From Methylobacterium sp. WL119 (GTDB lineage Bacteria > Pseudomonadota > Alphaproteobacteria > Rhizobiales > Beijerinckiaceae), in contig NZ_VRUU01000015.1 of assembly GCF_008039875.1 (NCBI RefSeq), forward strand, positions 1-64,000: a DNA stretch of 64,000 nt, read 5' to 3'. Each line of letters starts with the position of its first letter. Position 1 is the stretch's first letter. Positions 33,768 to 41,176 of this stretch are shown here, piece after piece. The position numbers and the translations under genes are program-made. Below the pieces are notes generated by a model. It was given only the letters and a program-made list of their open reading frames with translations. It ran no database searches and was not told where the DNA came from.

Positions 33768-34811
33768 TCACTTCGGCATGAAGGCCCAGTAGTCGAGGTC
33801 GAGGATGACGCTCGGGTGGTAGCCGTCGCCCTCGCGGCCGGGATGCGCGGCGCAGGGCTGGTTCTTGGTGGCGACCGTGCGCAGCCGCAGCAGGCCGACG
33901 TCGCCGCGACCGGTCTCGGCCGTGTCGAGCACCTCGCTCCAGGCGTAGACCGTGTCCCCGGCAAACAGCGGCGCCACGTGCCGGCCGGCGTTGATGCCCG
34001 CGATGGCGAAGGCGTTGGCGAGCCCGTTGAAGCTCAGGGCGCGGGCCAGCGAGATCACGTGGCCGCCGTAGATCAGGCGCCGGCCGAAGCGGGTCTCCTT
34101 GCAGCTCAGCGCGTCGAAATGCACTTTGGCCGTGTTCTGGTAGAGGCGCGTCGCGATCTGGTGCTCGGCCTCCTCGACGGTCATGCCGTCGACGTGGTCG
34201 ATCTTCTCGCCGACCGCGTAATCGGAGAACCGATGCGGGCTGCCGGCGAGGTCGAGATCGTAGGCCGAGACGTCGAGCGGGGGCAGGGCGCCTGCGAGGT
34301 CGGCCGGGTCGACCACCTTGGCGAAGCTCGGCACGTGCTCCTCGGCGATCGCGGCTTGCGGGTCGCGCTTGCGCACCAGCACCCAGCGGCAATAGCTCAG
34401 CACGGTCTCGCCCTTGGCGTCCGAGCCGGTCGAGCGCACGTAGACGACGCCGGTCTGACGGTTCGAGCTCTCCTTGAGGCCGATCACCTCGGAGACGGTG
34501 GACAGGGTCTCGCCCGGATAGACCGGACGGCGGAACCCGCCCTCGGCGTAGCCGAGGTTGGCCAGCGCGTTGAGCGAGATGTCCGGCACGGTCTTGCCGA
34601 ACACCACGTGGAAGGTGAGCAGGTCGTCGAGCGGGCTGCGCGGGTAGCCGATGCCTTGCGCGAACGCGTCCGACGACTGCACCGCGAAGCGCGGGCCGTA
34701 GAGGGCGGTGTAGAGCGCGACGTCGCCGGTGGTGACCGTGCGGGGCGTGGCGTGGCGGATGGTCTCGCCGAGGCGGTAATCCTCGAAGAAGCGGCCGGGA
34801 TTGGTCTTCAT
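33768..34811 (-). CDS. mcd: Mesaconyl-CoA hydratase (MaoC-like double hot-dog)
   Basis: 347 residues. The opening NPGRFFEDYRLGETIRHATP and the segments GYPRSPLDDLLTFHVVFGKT, YPGETLSTVSEVIGLKESSN and FNGLANAFAIAGINAGRHVA match mesaconyl-CoA hydratase (Mcd, also called MeaC), which turns mesaconyl-CoA into beta-methylmalyl-CoA in the ethylmalonyl-CoA pathway. Methylobacterium needs this pathway to regenerate glyoxylate during growth on C1 and C2 compounds. Two MaoC folds share one active site. No other pathway gene is adjacent, which is usual since they are dispersed. It could be another MaoC dehydratase, but length and motifs fit well. It ends convergent with the GGDEF-EAL gene. Confidence 0.88.
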   Translation of the reverse strand: MKTNPGRFFEDYRLGETIRHATPRTVTTGDVALYTALYGPRFAVQSSDAFAQGIGYPRSPLDDLLTFHVVFGKTVPDISLNALANLGYAEGGFRRPVYPGETLSTVSEVIGLKESSNRQTGVVYVRSTGSDAKGETVLSYCRWVLVRKRDPQAAIAEEHVPSFAKVVDPADLAGALPPLDVSAYDLDLAGSPHRFSDYAVGEKIDHVDGMTVEEAEHQIATRLYQNTAKVHFDALSCKETRFGRRLIYGGHVISLARALSFNGLANAFAIAGINAGRHVAPLFAGDTVYAWSEVLDTAETGRGDVGLLRLRTVATKNQPCAAHPGREGDGYHPSVILDLDYWAFMPK

Positions 34812-34919
34812 GGGGCTCGGGGATCTCCGCGTCCGGGCGCGACGGTTTCGAGGACGGTGTGCGGCGGGTCGGCCGCCGGCGCGCGGGTCCCACGATCCTG
34901 AGGATCGCGGGACCGGCCG

Positions 34920-35222
34920 TCAGCGGGCGTAGACGTAGGAGTCGGCCGGCACGAACTCGTGCAGCAGGCGGCTCACGAACAGCAGCAGCAGGATCAGGAT
35001 GATCGGCGAGATGTCGACGCCGCCGAGGTTCGGCAACAGGTTGCGGATCGGGCGCAGCACCGGCTCGGTGATCCGGTAGAGCACCTCGCCGATCTGCGAG
35101 ACGATCGGGTTGCGCACGTTCACCACGTTGAAGGCGACGAGCCAGCTGAGGATCGCGCTGGCGATGAGGACGTAGATGAAGAGCTGGACGACGGTGTCGA
35201 AGAGCCAGATCAAGGAATTCAT
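34920..35222 (-). CDS. YggT family membrane protein
   Basis: 100 residues: two hydrophobic segments, LIWLFDTVVQLFIYVLIASA (about 4-23) and the DISPIILILLLLFVSRLLHE segment (about 70-89). They flank the conserved polar stretch NPIVSQIGEVLYRITEPVLR and PIRNLLPNLGGVD. YggT proteins are linked to cell-division or osmotic-shock functions but the mechanism is unknown. The NP...EP.L.PIRNLLP signature is clear. It stands between the mesaconyl-CoA hydratase (same strand, about 110 bases away) and tRNA-Ala. Confidence 0.9.
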   Translation of the reverse strand: MNSLIWLFDTVVQLFIYVLIASAILSWLVAFNVVNVRNPIVSQIGEVLYRITEPVLRPIRNLLPNLGGVDISPIILILLLLFVSRLLHEFVPADSYVYAR

Positions 35223-35295
35223 GCGCGAAACACGTGTCCTCGTGCGCCCGCGCGGGACGCCGGAACGGCGACGCGACGGCGGCGGGAATCGGGAA

Positions 35296-35324
35296 TTGAC
35301 AGTTCGATCGGCGCAAGCCTAAAA
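35296..35324 (+). promoter_or_regulatory. Promoter of tRNA-Ala
   Basis: TTGACA (35296-35301), 17 bases, CTAAAA (35319-35324), with the mature tRNA beginning 17 bases later. Strong match to the housekeeping consensus. Confidence 0.65.
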
Positions 35325-35340
35325 GGCCGGCGCCTTGGAC

Positions 35341-35416
35341 GGGGCTGTAGCTCAGATGGGAGAGCGCCGCAATCGCACTGCGGAGGTCAGCGGTTCGATC
35401 CCGCTCAGCTCCACCA
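35341..35416 (+). tRNA. trnA: tRNA-Ala (anticodon CGC)
   Basis: Acceptor GGGGCTG pairs with CAGCTCC (one G-U pair), D arm GCTCAGATGGGAGAGC, anticodon arm CCGCA-ATCGCAC-TGCGG giving CGC, T arm with GGTTCGATCC, encoded CCA. 76 nucleotides. Confidence 0.95.
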
Positions 35417-35673
35417 GGCTTTCCTGGTGGTCGATCGTCAGGTGAGGTCCGGCCGCGATAACGCCGCCGCGACAACGGGTTGAGGCCCGCCATCAGCATT
35501 TCTGCGATCCTGCGGATCGGCGGCGCGCACGCGCTCCGAGCCTGTCGGCCGGCGGCGTTCCCGCCGTCCTGCGAGCCTTCGGTCGACGCAGGGTCTGAAG
35601 GCGTCGCGACCGCTCCCGGCACGGGCCGCCGAAGCGTGCGGGCGGGACCGAAGCCCGATCCTCGCGCCGCGCT

Positions 35674-36303
35674 CTACGGAGCGGTCCGGCCGATCACGGC
35701 GCGCAGCGGATCGCCCGGGGCCCCCTCCGGCAGGACGACACGGGTCTCGACGGTCGGGAAGCCGGCCTGGCGGAGATAGAGATCGATCAGCCGCGCCTGG
35801 TCGTCGCCGCCGAGGGCCTGCCAGATCGCCACGGCCTTGGTCGGGAAGCAGCGATTCGAGAAGGTGATGATCACGGGTGCGTCCGGGCGCAGCACCCGCG
35901 CGGCCTCGCGCAGCACGGCGACCGGATCCTGCAGGTACTGCACCCCGACGCAGACGAGGACGGCGTCGATGCTGCCCGCCTCCAGCGGCAGGGCCGGGTC
36001 GCCGTTGAGGTCCTGCACGAACGAGGCCGTCAGGCGGGGATTGGCCGCGAGCTCGCGCCCGTTGAGGCCGTGCCCGATCACGGCGGCGTAGGCCATCTCC
36101 GGAGGCAGGTGGCTGACCCAGCTCGACATCAGGTCGAGGAGGTGGCCGCCGGCCGGGAGCAGGGCGCGGTAGAGGTCCGTCACGGCCGCGATCGCCGCGT
36201 CGTCGATGTGGGTGACGAACCGGGGCTGGGCGTAGAACAGGGCGTCCGGCGCCTGGTCCCGCTTGAGGAACGCCTCGGGCGGAAGCTGGGGAAGGCTCGT
36301 CAT
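35674..36303 (-). CDS. SAM-dependent methyltransferase (class I)
   Basis: 209 residues from ATG at 36303 (MTSLPQLPPEAFLKRDQAPD). The SAM-binding region: GGHLLDLMSSWVSHLPPEMA for motif I, SIDAVLVCVGVQYLQDPVAV for motif II (about 115-134), and EAARVLRPDAPVIITFSNRC for motif III. Motif I lacks the usual GxGxG, having DLMSSWVSHLP; this variant occurs in a family of small methyltransferases in Methylobacterium and cyanobacteria. Substrate unknown. The long in-frame extension to 36738 overlaps the DUF6894 gene and is spurious. Transcribed with or near the DUF6894 gene on the same strand. Confidence 0.8.
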   Translation of the reverse strand: MTSLPQLPPEAFLKRDQAPDALFYAQPRFVTHIDDAAIAAVTDLYRALLPAGGHLLDLMSSWVSHLPPEMAYAAVIGHGLNGRELAANPRLTASFVQDLNGDPALPLEAGSIDAVLVCVGVQYLQDPVAVLREAARVLRPDAPVIITFSNRCFPTKAVAIWQALGGDDQARLIDLYLRQAGFPTVETRVVLPEGAPGDPLRAVIGRTAP

Positions 36304-36422
36304 GGCGTCACTCCGTTCGGGATCTCGTCGCGCCTCGCGCCGCCATGCGACGGCGCCGTGCGCGGTGGCATCCATCGCCCGGCCCGACGAAGGCCGCTTG
36401 CGCGAGAGGCGATGCCGTAAGC

Positions 36423-36668
36423 TCAGATGTCCTGCCGGAGGTGTTCGCCGGGCGGCCGGAAGGGAAGCGCCAGCACCTTGCGTCCCTTCAGATCGTGCAC
36501 GCTCACCTGCCACTCCGCCCAATCCGTCTGCCCGTCGAGCGTGACCATCAGGGCTTCGGCGACACCACGCGCCTTGGCGGGCAGCCTGTGCGGCAAGCGG
36601 ATGTCCTTGCCGACCGTGTCGACGACGCATTCCAGGCCGTTCGTGCAATGGAAACGGTAGCGTGCCAT
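36423..36668 (-). CDS. DUF6894-like small protein
   Basis: 81 residues from ATG at 36668: MARYRFHCTNGLECVVDTVG, RLPAKARGVAEALMVTLDGQ and WQVSVHDLKGRKVLALPF. This order, an N-terminal RYRFH strand, an Asp/Gly turn, an alanine helix and a final WxVxVxD..G strand, fits the small DUF6894 proteins abundant in Hyphomicrobiales. Function unknown. The gene is divergent from the SNF2-like helicase (80 bases between starts) and 119 bases upstream of the methyltransferase. Confidence 0.65.
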   Translation of the reverse strand: MARYRFHCTNGLECVVDTVGKDIRLPHRLPAKARGVAEALMVTLDGQTDWAEWQVSVHDLKGRKVLALPFRPPGEHLRQDI

Positions 36669-36748
36669 GGCGGTGCAACTCCCTGAGCGACCGGGTCGAA
36701 TCTCGTTCATGATATGTTCTGAAATCCGTCGAAGGCAAACGGGTTCCG

Positions 36749-38242
36749 GTGCGAACAGCGTCGCGCGGTCACGACGGGGTGGATAAGCACCTCGACGGCA
36801 TCGCCCTCGCCGGCGCGCCGGCGCCCCGCTTCCAGGCGACGCTGGTCCCGCGCCCGCATCAGGCCGCGGCCGCCGACGCGATCCTGGCCGCGCGCGCCGC
36901 CGGCCGTCCGGGCTTCCTGCTCGGCGACGCGACGGGCCTGGGCAAGACGCTCTCGATCTGGAGCGCGCTCGCGCGGATGCCCGAGGGCGAGGTGCTGATC
37001 GTCTGCCCGAAGGGCGCGATGCCGCAGTGGCGTCGCACGATCGCCGGTTCGGGATTGCCGGAGAAGGCGGTGACCCTCGTGAACTACGAGCGCACCAAGT
37101 CCCTGATGGCGCCGCCGCCCGCGAGCACCCGCCGGTCGGCGCGCGCCAGGAACAACGCGCTGGCCAAGAACGGAAGCCTGCGCCGGACCTGGCCCCTCGT
37201 CGTGTTCGACGAGAGCCACCGGCTGCGCAATCCCCACAGCCAGCAGAGCCTGGTGTGCCGCCACCTGGCCGACGCGGCGGTGTTCACCGGCTACGTGAGC
37301 GCGACGGCCGGGCAGGCGCCCCACGAGCTCTCCTATCTCGGACGCCTCCTCGGCGAGGCGGCCGACGCGCCGACCGCGACCCTCGCCGAGTTCCGGACGC
37401 TGATGCAGCGCCTCGGGATCGGCCGGGCCAAGGGCCGTTGGGTGAACTGGTCGTGGACCAGCAATGCGCGCGACTGCGCCGTCATGGCCGACCTGCTCTA
37501 CACCGGCCCGCGCGCGATCGGGCTGCGGCGGCGCCCGGGCGACATCGCCGGCTGGCCGGAGGTTCAGCGCGCCCTGGCGCCGACGGCCCTGACGGCGGAG
37601 GCCCGCCGCCTGTACCAGGCGACGTGGCGCGCGTTCCGCCAGGAATTCGGGTTGCTCGGCGGCAGCCACCGGCGCCCGGCCGGGTGGGCGGCGGATCTGC
37701 GCTTCCGGCAGAAGGCGAGCCTGCTGCGCGTGGCGGGAACGTGCGACTTCGCCGAGCTTCTCCTCGGCGCGGGCGAGCAGGTCGCGATCTCCGTGGCGTT
37801 CCTCGAGACCGGTGCGGCGCTGCAGGCGGCCCTGGAGCAGCGCGGCTGGCGGGTCGGCACCATCGACGGGCGGCAGGATGCCGAGGCGAACGAGGCGGTG
37901 CGCCGGGCCTTCCAGACCGGTCGGCTCGACGTCGTCGTGTTCACGGTGACGGAGTCGATCTCGCTCCATCAGGACGAGCTGCCGGGCGGCGAGCGCACGC
38001 GGGCCCTGGTGATCCACGACATGCGCCACAGCGCGATCCAGCTCGCTCAGATCGAGGGACGCTGCCACCGGGACGGGCAGGCGGCGACGATCCACTACGC
38101 CTATGCCGAGGGCACGGTCGAGGAGGAGATCACCGCGACCGTGGTCCAGCGCATGGCCGCGATGGGCGCCATGGTGGGCGAGGATACCGGGATGTTCGAG
38201 GCGATCGCGCGCCGCCTGGCAGCCGACGGCCCCGGCGCCTGA
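36749..38242 (+). CDS. Orphan SNF2-like DEAD/DEAH helicase
   Basis: 497 residues from GTG 36749; GTG 36779 is an alternative. N-terminal ATPase core: Walker A GDATGLGKT (about 69-77), motif Ia VLIVCPKGAMPQW, and Walker B VVFDESHRLRN (DESH, about 150-160). C-terminal lobe: FLETGAALQAALEQRGWRVG, VVVFTVTESISLHQDELPGG and the arginine-finger motif QIEGRCHRDGQ (about 432-442). This arrangement is SNF2-type, but with no chromatin, Zn-finger or nuclease domain. Similar compact enzymes are found in phages and mobile elements. No phage gene is adjacent; GC matches neighbours. DNA translocase activity is likely, biological role unknown. Confidence 0.75.
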   Translation: MRTASRGHDGVDKHLDGIALAGAPAPRFQATLVPRPHQAAAADAILAARAAGRPGFLLGDATGLGKTLSIWSALARMPEGEVLIVCPKGAMPQWRRTIAGSGLPEKAVTLVNYERTKSLMAPPPASTRRSARARNNALAKNGSLRRTWPLVVFDESHRLRNPHSQQSLVCRHLADAAVFTGYVSATAGQAPHELSYLGRLLGEAADAPTATLAEFRTLMQRLGIGRAKGRWVNWSWTSNARDCAVMADLLYTGPRAIGLRRRPGDIAGWPEVQRALAPTALTAEARRLYQATWRAFRQEFGLLGGSHRRPAGWAADLRFRQKASLLRVAGTCDFAELLLGAGEQVAISVAFLETGAALQAALEQRGWRVGTIDGRQDAEANEAVRRAFQTGRLDVVVFTVTESISLHQDELPGGERTRALVIHDMRHSAIQLAQIEGRCHRDGQAATIHYAYAEGTVEEEITATVVQRMAAMGAMVGEDTGMFEAIARRLAADGPGA

Positions 38243-38414
38243 GGGACCGCCGGGACGCCGCCGACGACGACGCGCCCCACGGGCCGGCGCCGGCTTGATG
38301 GTCGCCTGATCTATCGCACATCCGACAAATCAGGCCTCTGTAGGCTCGCTTGACGCCTCGCGACTGTCAAATCGCGGCTACCATTTCGAATGACCTTGCC
38401 CGCGATAGTAAGGC

Positions 38415-39548
38415 ATGACACGCAGACTCACGAGCCGCCAGGACCTGCCCGACGACGTGCAGACCGAGCTCGTCTTCCTGCTGTACTCGTCCCTGCCGCA
38501 GGTGGCGATCCTCGCGATCACCGTGTCGGCGGCCAGCCTCGCCTTCGCGCTCGCGACCGGCGGCCTCGTCGAGGCGGCGCTGGGCGCGCTCGCATCCGCC
38601 GCCACCCTCTGCCGCGTCGCCTCGATCCGGCGGTTCAAGCGCACGCGGACGCAGGACATGACGTTTCGCGTCGCGCGGGCCTGCGGCCGGACCTTCGGCG
38701 CGATGATGGTCGGCATTGGGATCTGCCTCGCCCTGCTCGCGCCGCGCGCCGCAGCGATCGATCGCCTGGACTTCTTCATCCTGTTCTTCGGCATCATCCT
38801 CAGCTTCTGCGTCGGCGCGGCGACCCGCTCCTCCGTGATCCCGTGGATCCCGGTGACGACCGCCTACATCATGCTGATCGCCTGCATCGTCGCCCTGACC
38901 CGGCGGCCGGAATTCGGCTGCTGGTTCGGAGGCTGGTTCCTGATCCTGATGCTGGTGGCCTACGCCGAAGCCTGCCTGCACCTGGAGGGCACCGTCATCG
39001 ACAAGATCCTGGCACGGCGCGCCGTCGCCTGGACCGCGGCGCATGACGGCCTGACCGGCCTGCCGAACCGCGCCAGCTTCGGCACGCAGCTCGATCGCGC
39101 CTGCCGCCGGCCGGGCGGCACGGGCGAGCCCTGCGCGGTGCTCTACCTCGACCTCGATCGCTTCAAGTCCGTGAACGACACGATGGGCCACGCCGCCGGC
39201 GATACGCTCTTGGCTCGGGTCGCCGACCGCCTTCGCCAGGCCATCGAAGGGCAGGCGAGCGCCTATCGTCTCGGCGGCGACGAATTCGCCGTGCTGCTGG
39301 AGGTCGACGCGACGCCCGAACGGGCGCGCGCCCTGGCGTCTCGGATCGTCGCGGAGGTCGGCCGCCCCTACCGGCTGTCCGGCGGCAGCGCGGAGATCGG
39401 GATCTCCGTCGGCATCGCCCATGCGCCGGAGGTCGGGGCCGATCCGCAGGAGGTCCTGAACCGGGCCGACCGCGCGCTGTATGCCGCCAAGGGCGGCGGG
39501 CGCGGGCGGTGGATCGCGGCAGATCATCCCGGGGCGCTCGCCGCCTGA
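38415..39548 (+). CDS. Membrane-anchored diguanylate cyclase
   Basis: 377 residues. Five to six hydrophobic segments (about 24-190), including SSLPQVAILAITVSAASLAF and LDFFILFFGIILSFCVGAAT, form a sensory membrane region. A GGDEF domain follows (about 205-375): HDGLTGLPNRASF, then YLDLDRFKSVNDTMGHAAGD and an intact GGDEF at 287-291. The inhibitory RxxD site upstream of GGDEF is missing (EGQA in its place), so product inhibition at the usual site is not expected. Makes c-di-GMP. It is preceded by a region with TTGAC-N11-GTCAA (near 38352), an imperfect palindrome that could be an operator. Convergent with the catalase-like gene. Confidence 0.88.
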   Translation: MTRRLTSRQDLPDDVQTELVFLLYSSLPQVAILAITVSAASLAFALATGGLVEAALGALASAATLCRVASIRRFKRTRTQDMTFRVARACGRTFGAMMVGIGICLALLAPRAAAIDRLDFFILFFGIILSFCVGAATRSSVIPWIPVTTAYIMLIACIVALTRRPEFGCWFGGWFLILMLVAYAEACLHLEGTVIDKILARRAVAWTAAHDGLTGLPNRASFGTQLDRACRRPGGTGEPCAVLYLDLDRFKSVNDTMGHAAGDTLLARVADRLRQAIEGQASAYRLGGDEFAVLLEVDATPERARALASRIVAEVGRPYRLSGGSAEIGISVGIAHAPEVGADPQEVLNRADRALYAAKGGGRGRWIAADHPGALAA

Positions 39549-39562
39549 GCCGGCGTTCCGTG

Positions 39563-39585
39563 CCGCCGGCGTGACCGGCCGGCGG
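39563..39585. terminator. Convergent hairpin between DGC and catalase-family genes
   Basis: CCGCCGGC (39563-39570) and GCCGGCGG (39578-39585), 8 perfect pairs in the 48-base gap between gene ends. No T-run. Confidence 0.4.
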
Positions 39586-39596
39586 AGGACGAGGCC

Positions 39597-40688
39597 TCAG
39601 GCGACGGGAAAGGCCGTCGGCTCGGCGATCTCGACCCGGTTGTTGCGGGACCGGTATTCGCGGGCGGCGGCGTAGGCCGGGCGCCGGGCTCGCATGATCG
39701 AGCCGAGCGGCCGGTGCGCGGCCAGGCCGGTCCACGGATTGAAGGCCAGGCGGTCCTCGACGGCGGCGCGCATCGCGTCCGACCACGTGTCCTGCGGCGC
39801 GGCGGTGATGCGGGCGACGGGGCGATAAGGGCTCTCGTCCTCGGACCACATCGCCGCGGCGTCCTCGACCGGCATCGCCTCGATGTCCGTCGCCAGCTGC
39901 ACCCGCAGCTCCCAGACGGCCGGGCAGGTGCGGAAGAAGTCCCGGACGGCCTCGCGGATCCCGTCGGGACGGCCGGCGAGGTCGAGGGGCCGCTCCGACA
40001 GGGCGACGAGGTCGGAGGAGACCGGCGAAAGCGCCACCTTGCCGAAATACGCGCCGTGCAGGAGCGCGGCCTGGGAGAAGAAGCTGTCGCCCAGAAGATG
40101 GGTCTTCGCCTGGCCGGCCAGGGTGGTCAGCGTGGCGGACTTGCCCCCGACCATCTCGAGCGCGGCCTCCGCGGTGCGCGTCACGGCCGACACCGCCCGC
40201 TTGAGGGGCTCGGCACGCCCGGTGGTCGCGGCCAGCGGCCTGAGCTGCCGCAGGAAGCCCTCGGCGGTGCCGATTTGGAACGCGGGCGAGTTGCCGAGCA
40301 CGTAGTTCTGGGTGGTCTCGCCCTCGCTGCCCGGCAGGCGCGGGCCGGGAACGCCCAGGACCTTGAGGGCGGCCCCCCGCGGGGTGGAGACCCGGTCGTC
40401 CAGGATGTCGCCCGGCGTGGTGCTGAACCGCAGGATGGCCTCGTAGCTGGCCGGCGCCGCGAACAGGCCCTGGGCGAGGGCCGGCGGAAGGCCGGGAAGG
40501 ACCTCGAATCGTGCCTTCAAGTAGCCGTGTGCCTTGGCGTGGACGGCTCGGTGGGCGTAGCCGGTGTCGGCATGCGTCTTCCGCTGGATCGAGAGCATGG
40601 CCTCGGTCAGGCCCCGCTGGATCTCGTCCTCGTCCGCCGGGACGGTCTCGAAGGAGGGGTCGAACCGAAGCGGAGGTTGCTGGGTCAT
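39597..40688 (-). CDS. Catalase-family haem protein
   Basis: 363 residues, shorter than a full monofunctional catalase (about 480). The distal-side motif is YAHRAVHAKAHGYLKA (His in a VHAKxxG context), followed by PASYEAILRFSTTPGDILDD and GAALKVLGVPG, as in catalase-like proteins that keep the beta-barrel haem core. Near the C-terminus NPWTGLAAHRPLGSIMRARR corresponds to the helix before the proximal tyrosine, with Tyr in AAREYRSRNN. Many such proteins act as haem-containing peroxidases or lipid-peroxide enzymes rather than true catalases. No signal peptide. A CGTT element sits next to the start, but the matching -35 reads GCAAC, so EcfG control is unsure. Confidence 0.8.
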   Translation of the reverse strand: MTQQPPLRFDPSFETVPADEDEIQRGLTEAMLSIQRKTHADTGYAHRAVHAKAHGYLKARFEVLPGLPPALAQGLFAAPASYEAILRFSTTPGDILDDRVSTPRGAALKVLGVPGPRLPGSEGETTQNYVLGNSPAFQIGTAEGFLRQLRPLAATTGRAEPLKRAVSAVTRTAEAALEMVGGKSATLTTLAGQAKTHLLGDSFFSQAALLHGAYFGKVALSPVSSDLVALSERPLDLAGRPDGIREAVRDFFRTCPAVWELRVQLATDIEAMPVEDAAAMWSEDESPYRPVARITAAPQDTWSDAMRAAVEDRLAFNPWTGLAAHRPLGSIMRARRPAYAAAREYRSRNNRVEIAEPTAFPVA

Positions 40689-41176
40689 GCCCTTAAACGT
40701 GGGGCGACTCGCGGAAGTTGCCCGACCGGGCGAGATGCCGCGTCCTCGACTGGGCCGCCTCGGCCTTGGAACGCCGGCCGCCCTCGGTTCGGCCCCGCCC
40801 CGATCCGCTCACGGGGCGGGGGAACCCCGGATCTCACCAGCCTGGGCCGAAACGCGACGCGGCCCGGATGCGGGATACCGCGATCGGATTTAAGCGCGCG
40901 TAGGATCGGACCATGCCCGGCTGTCCCGTATCGAGACGCCGGGCCGTCTCGGGTCGGGTGGGCGCCCCCCCCCCCCCGACCGGCGCGTCGGCTTTCGGGG
41001 CGGATTGTACCGAAAAGACCGTGCGACGCGGCCGAGCGGGCGTGCGAGTTCGAAGCGTCGAGCGGCGGCGCTCGACGATCGCCCACCGGTCGGAACGACA
41101 GGCGAGCGGTCATATTTCCGCCGTCGCGCACCGACTCTGAGAGACCGACCAGACCGTTCCAGATAAAATCGGTGAC
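40689..41176. other. Non-coding gap with a C13 homopolymer
   Basis: 488 bases with no supported gene between divergent genes. It holds an uninterrupted C tract (40965-40977) able to fold with upstream GGTCGGG (40952-40958 with 40975-40981), and a CGAGACG/CGTCTCG hairpin (40932-40951). Spurious open frames only. Confidence 0.6.
40965..40977. repeat. Homopolymer tract of thirteen C
   Basis: Thirteen consecutive C residues, about 200 bases upstream of the first HWE kinase gene. Prone to slippage; either a length-variable promoter spacer or a sequencing-sensitive site. Confidence 0.9.

Noticed and set aside
34959-35483. Plus-strand frame with GCSSDGRAPQSHCGGQRFDP
   Set aside because: The conserved-looking peptide is tRNA-Ala translated; the rest is antisense to yggT.
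35674-36738. 354-codon frame for the methyltransferase
   Set aside because: The first 145 codons overlap DUF6894 on the same strand and are Arg/Gly/Ala noise; ATG 36303 starts the conserved part.
40696-40721. Possible EcfG promoter for the catalase-family gene
   Set aside because: The -35 reads GCAAC rather than GGAAC and the spacing is 17; too weak without data.
40926-40941. 16-base sequence CCGTATCGAGACGCCG also present near 7071
   Set aside because: A single shared 16-mer in 64 kb of biased composition is expected by chance; flanks do not match.
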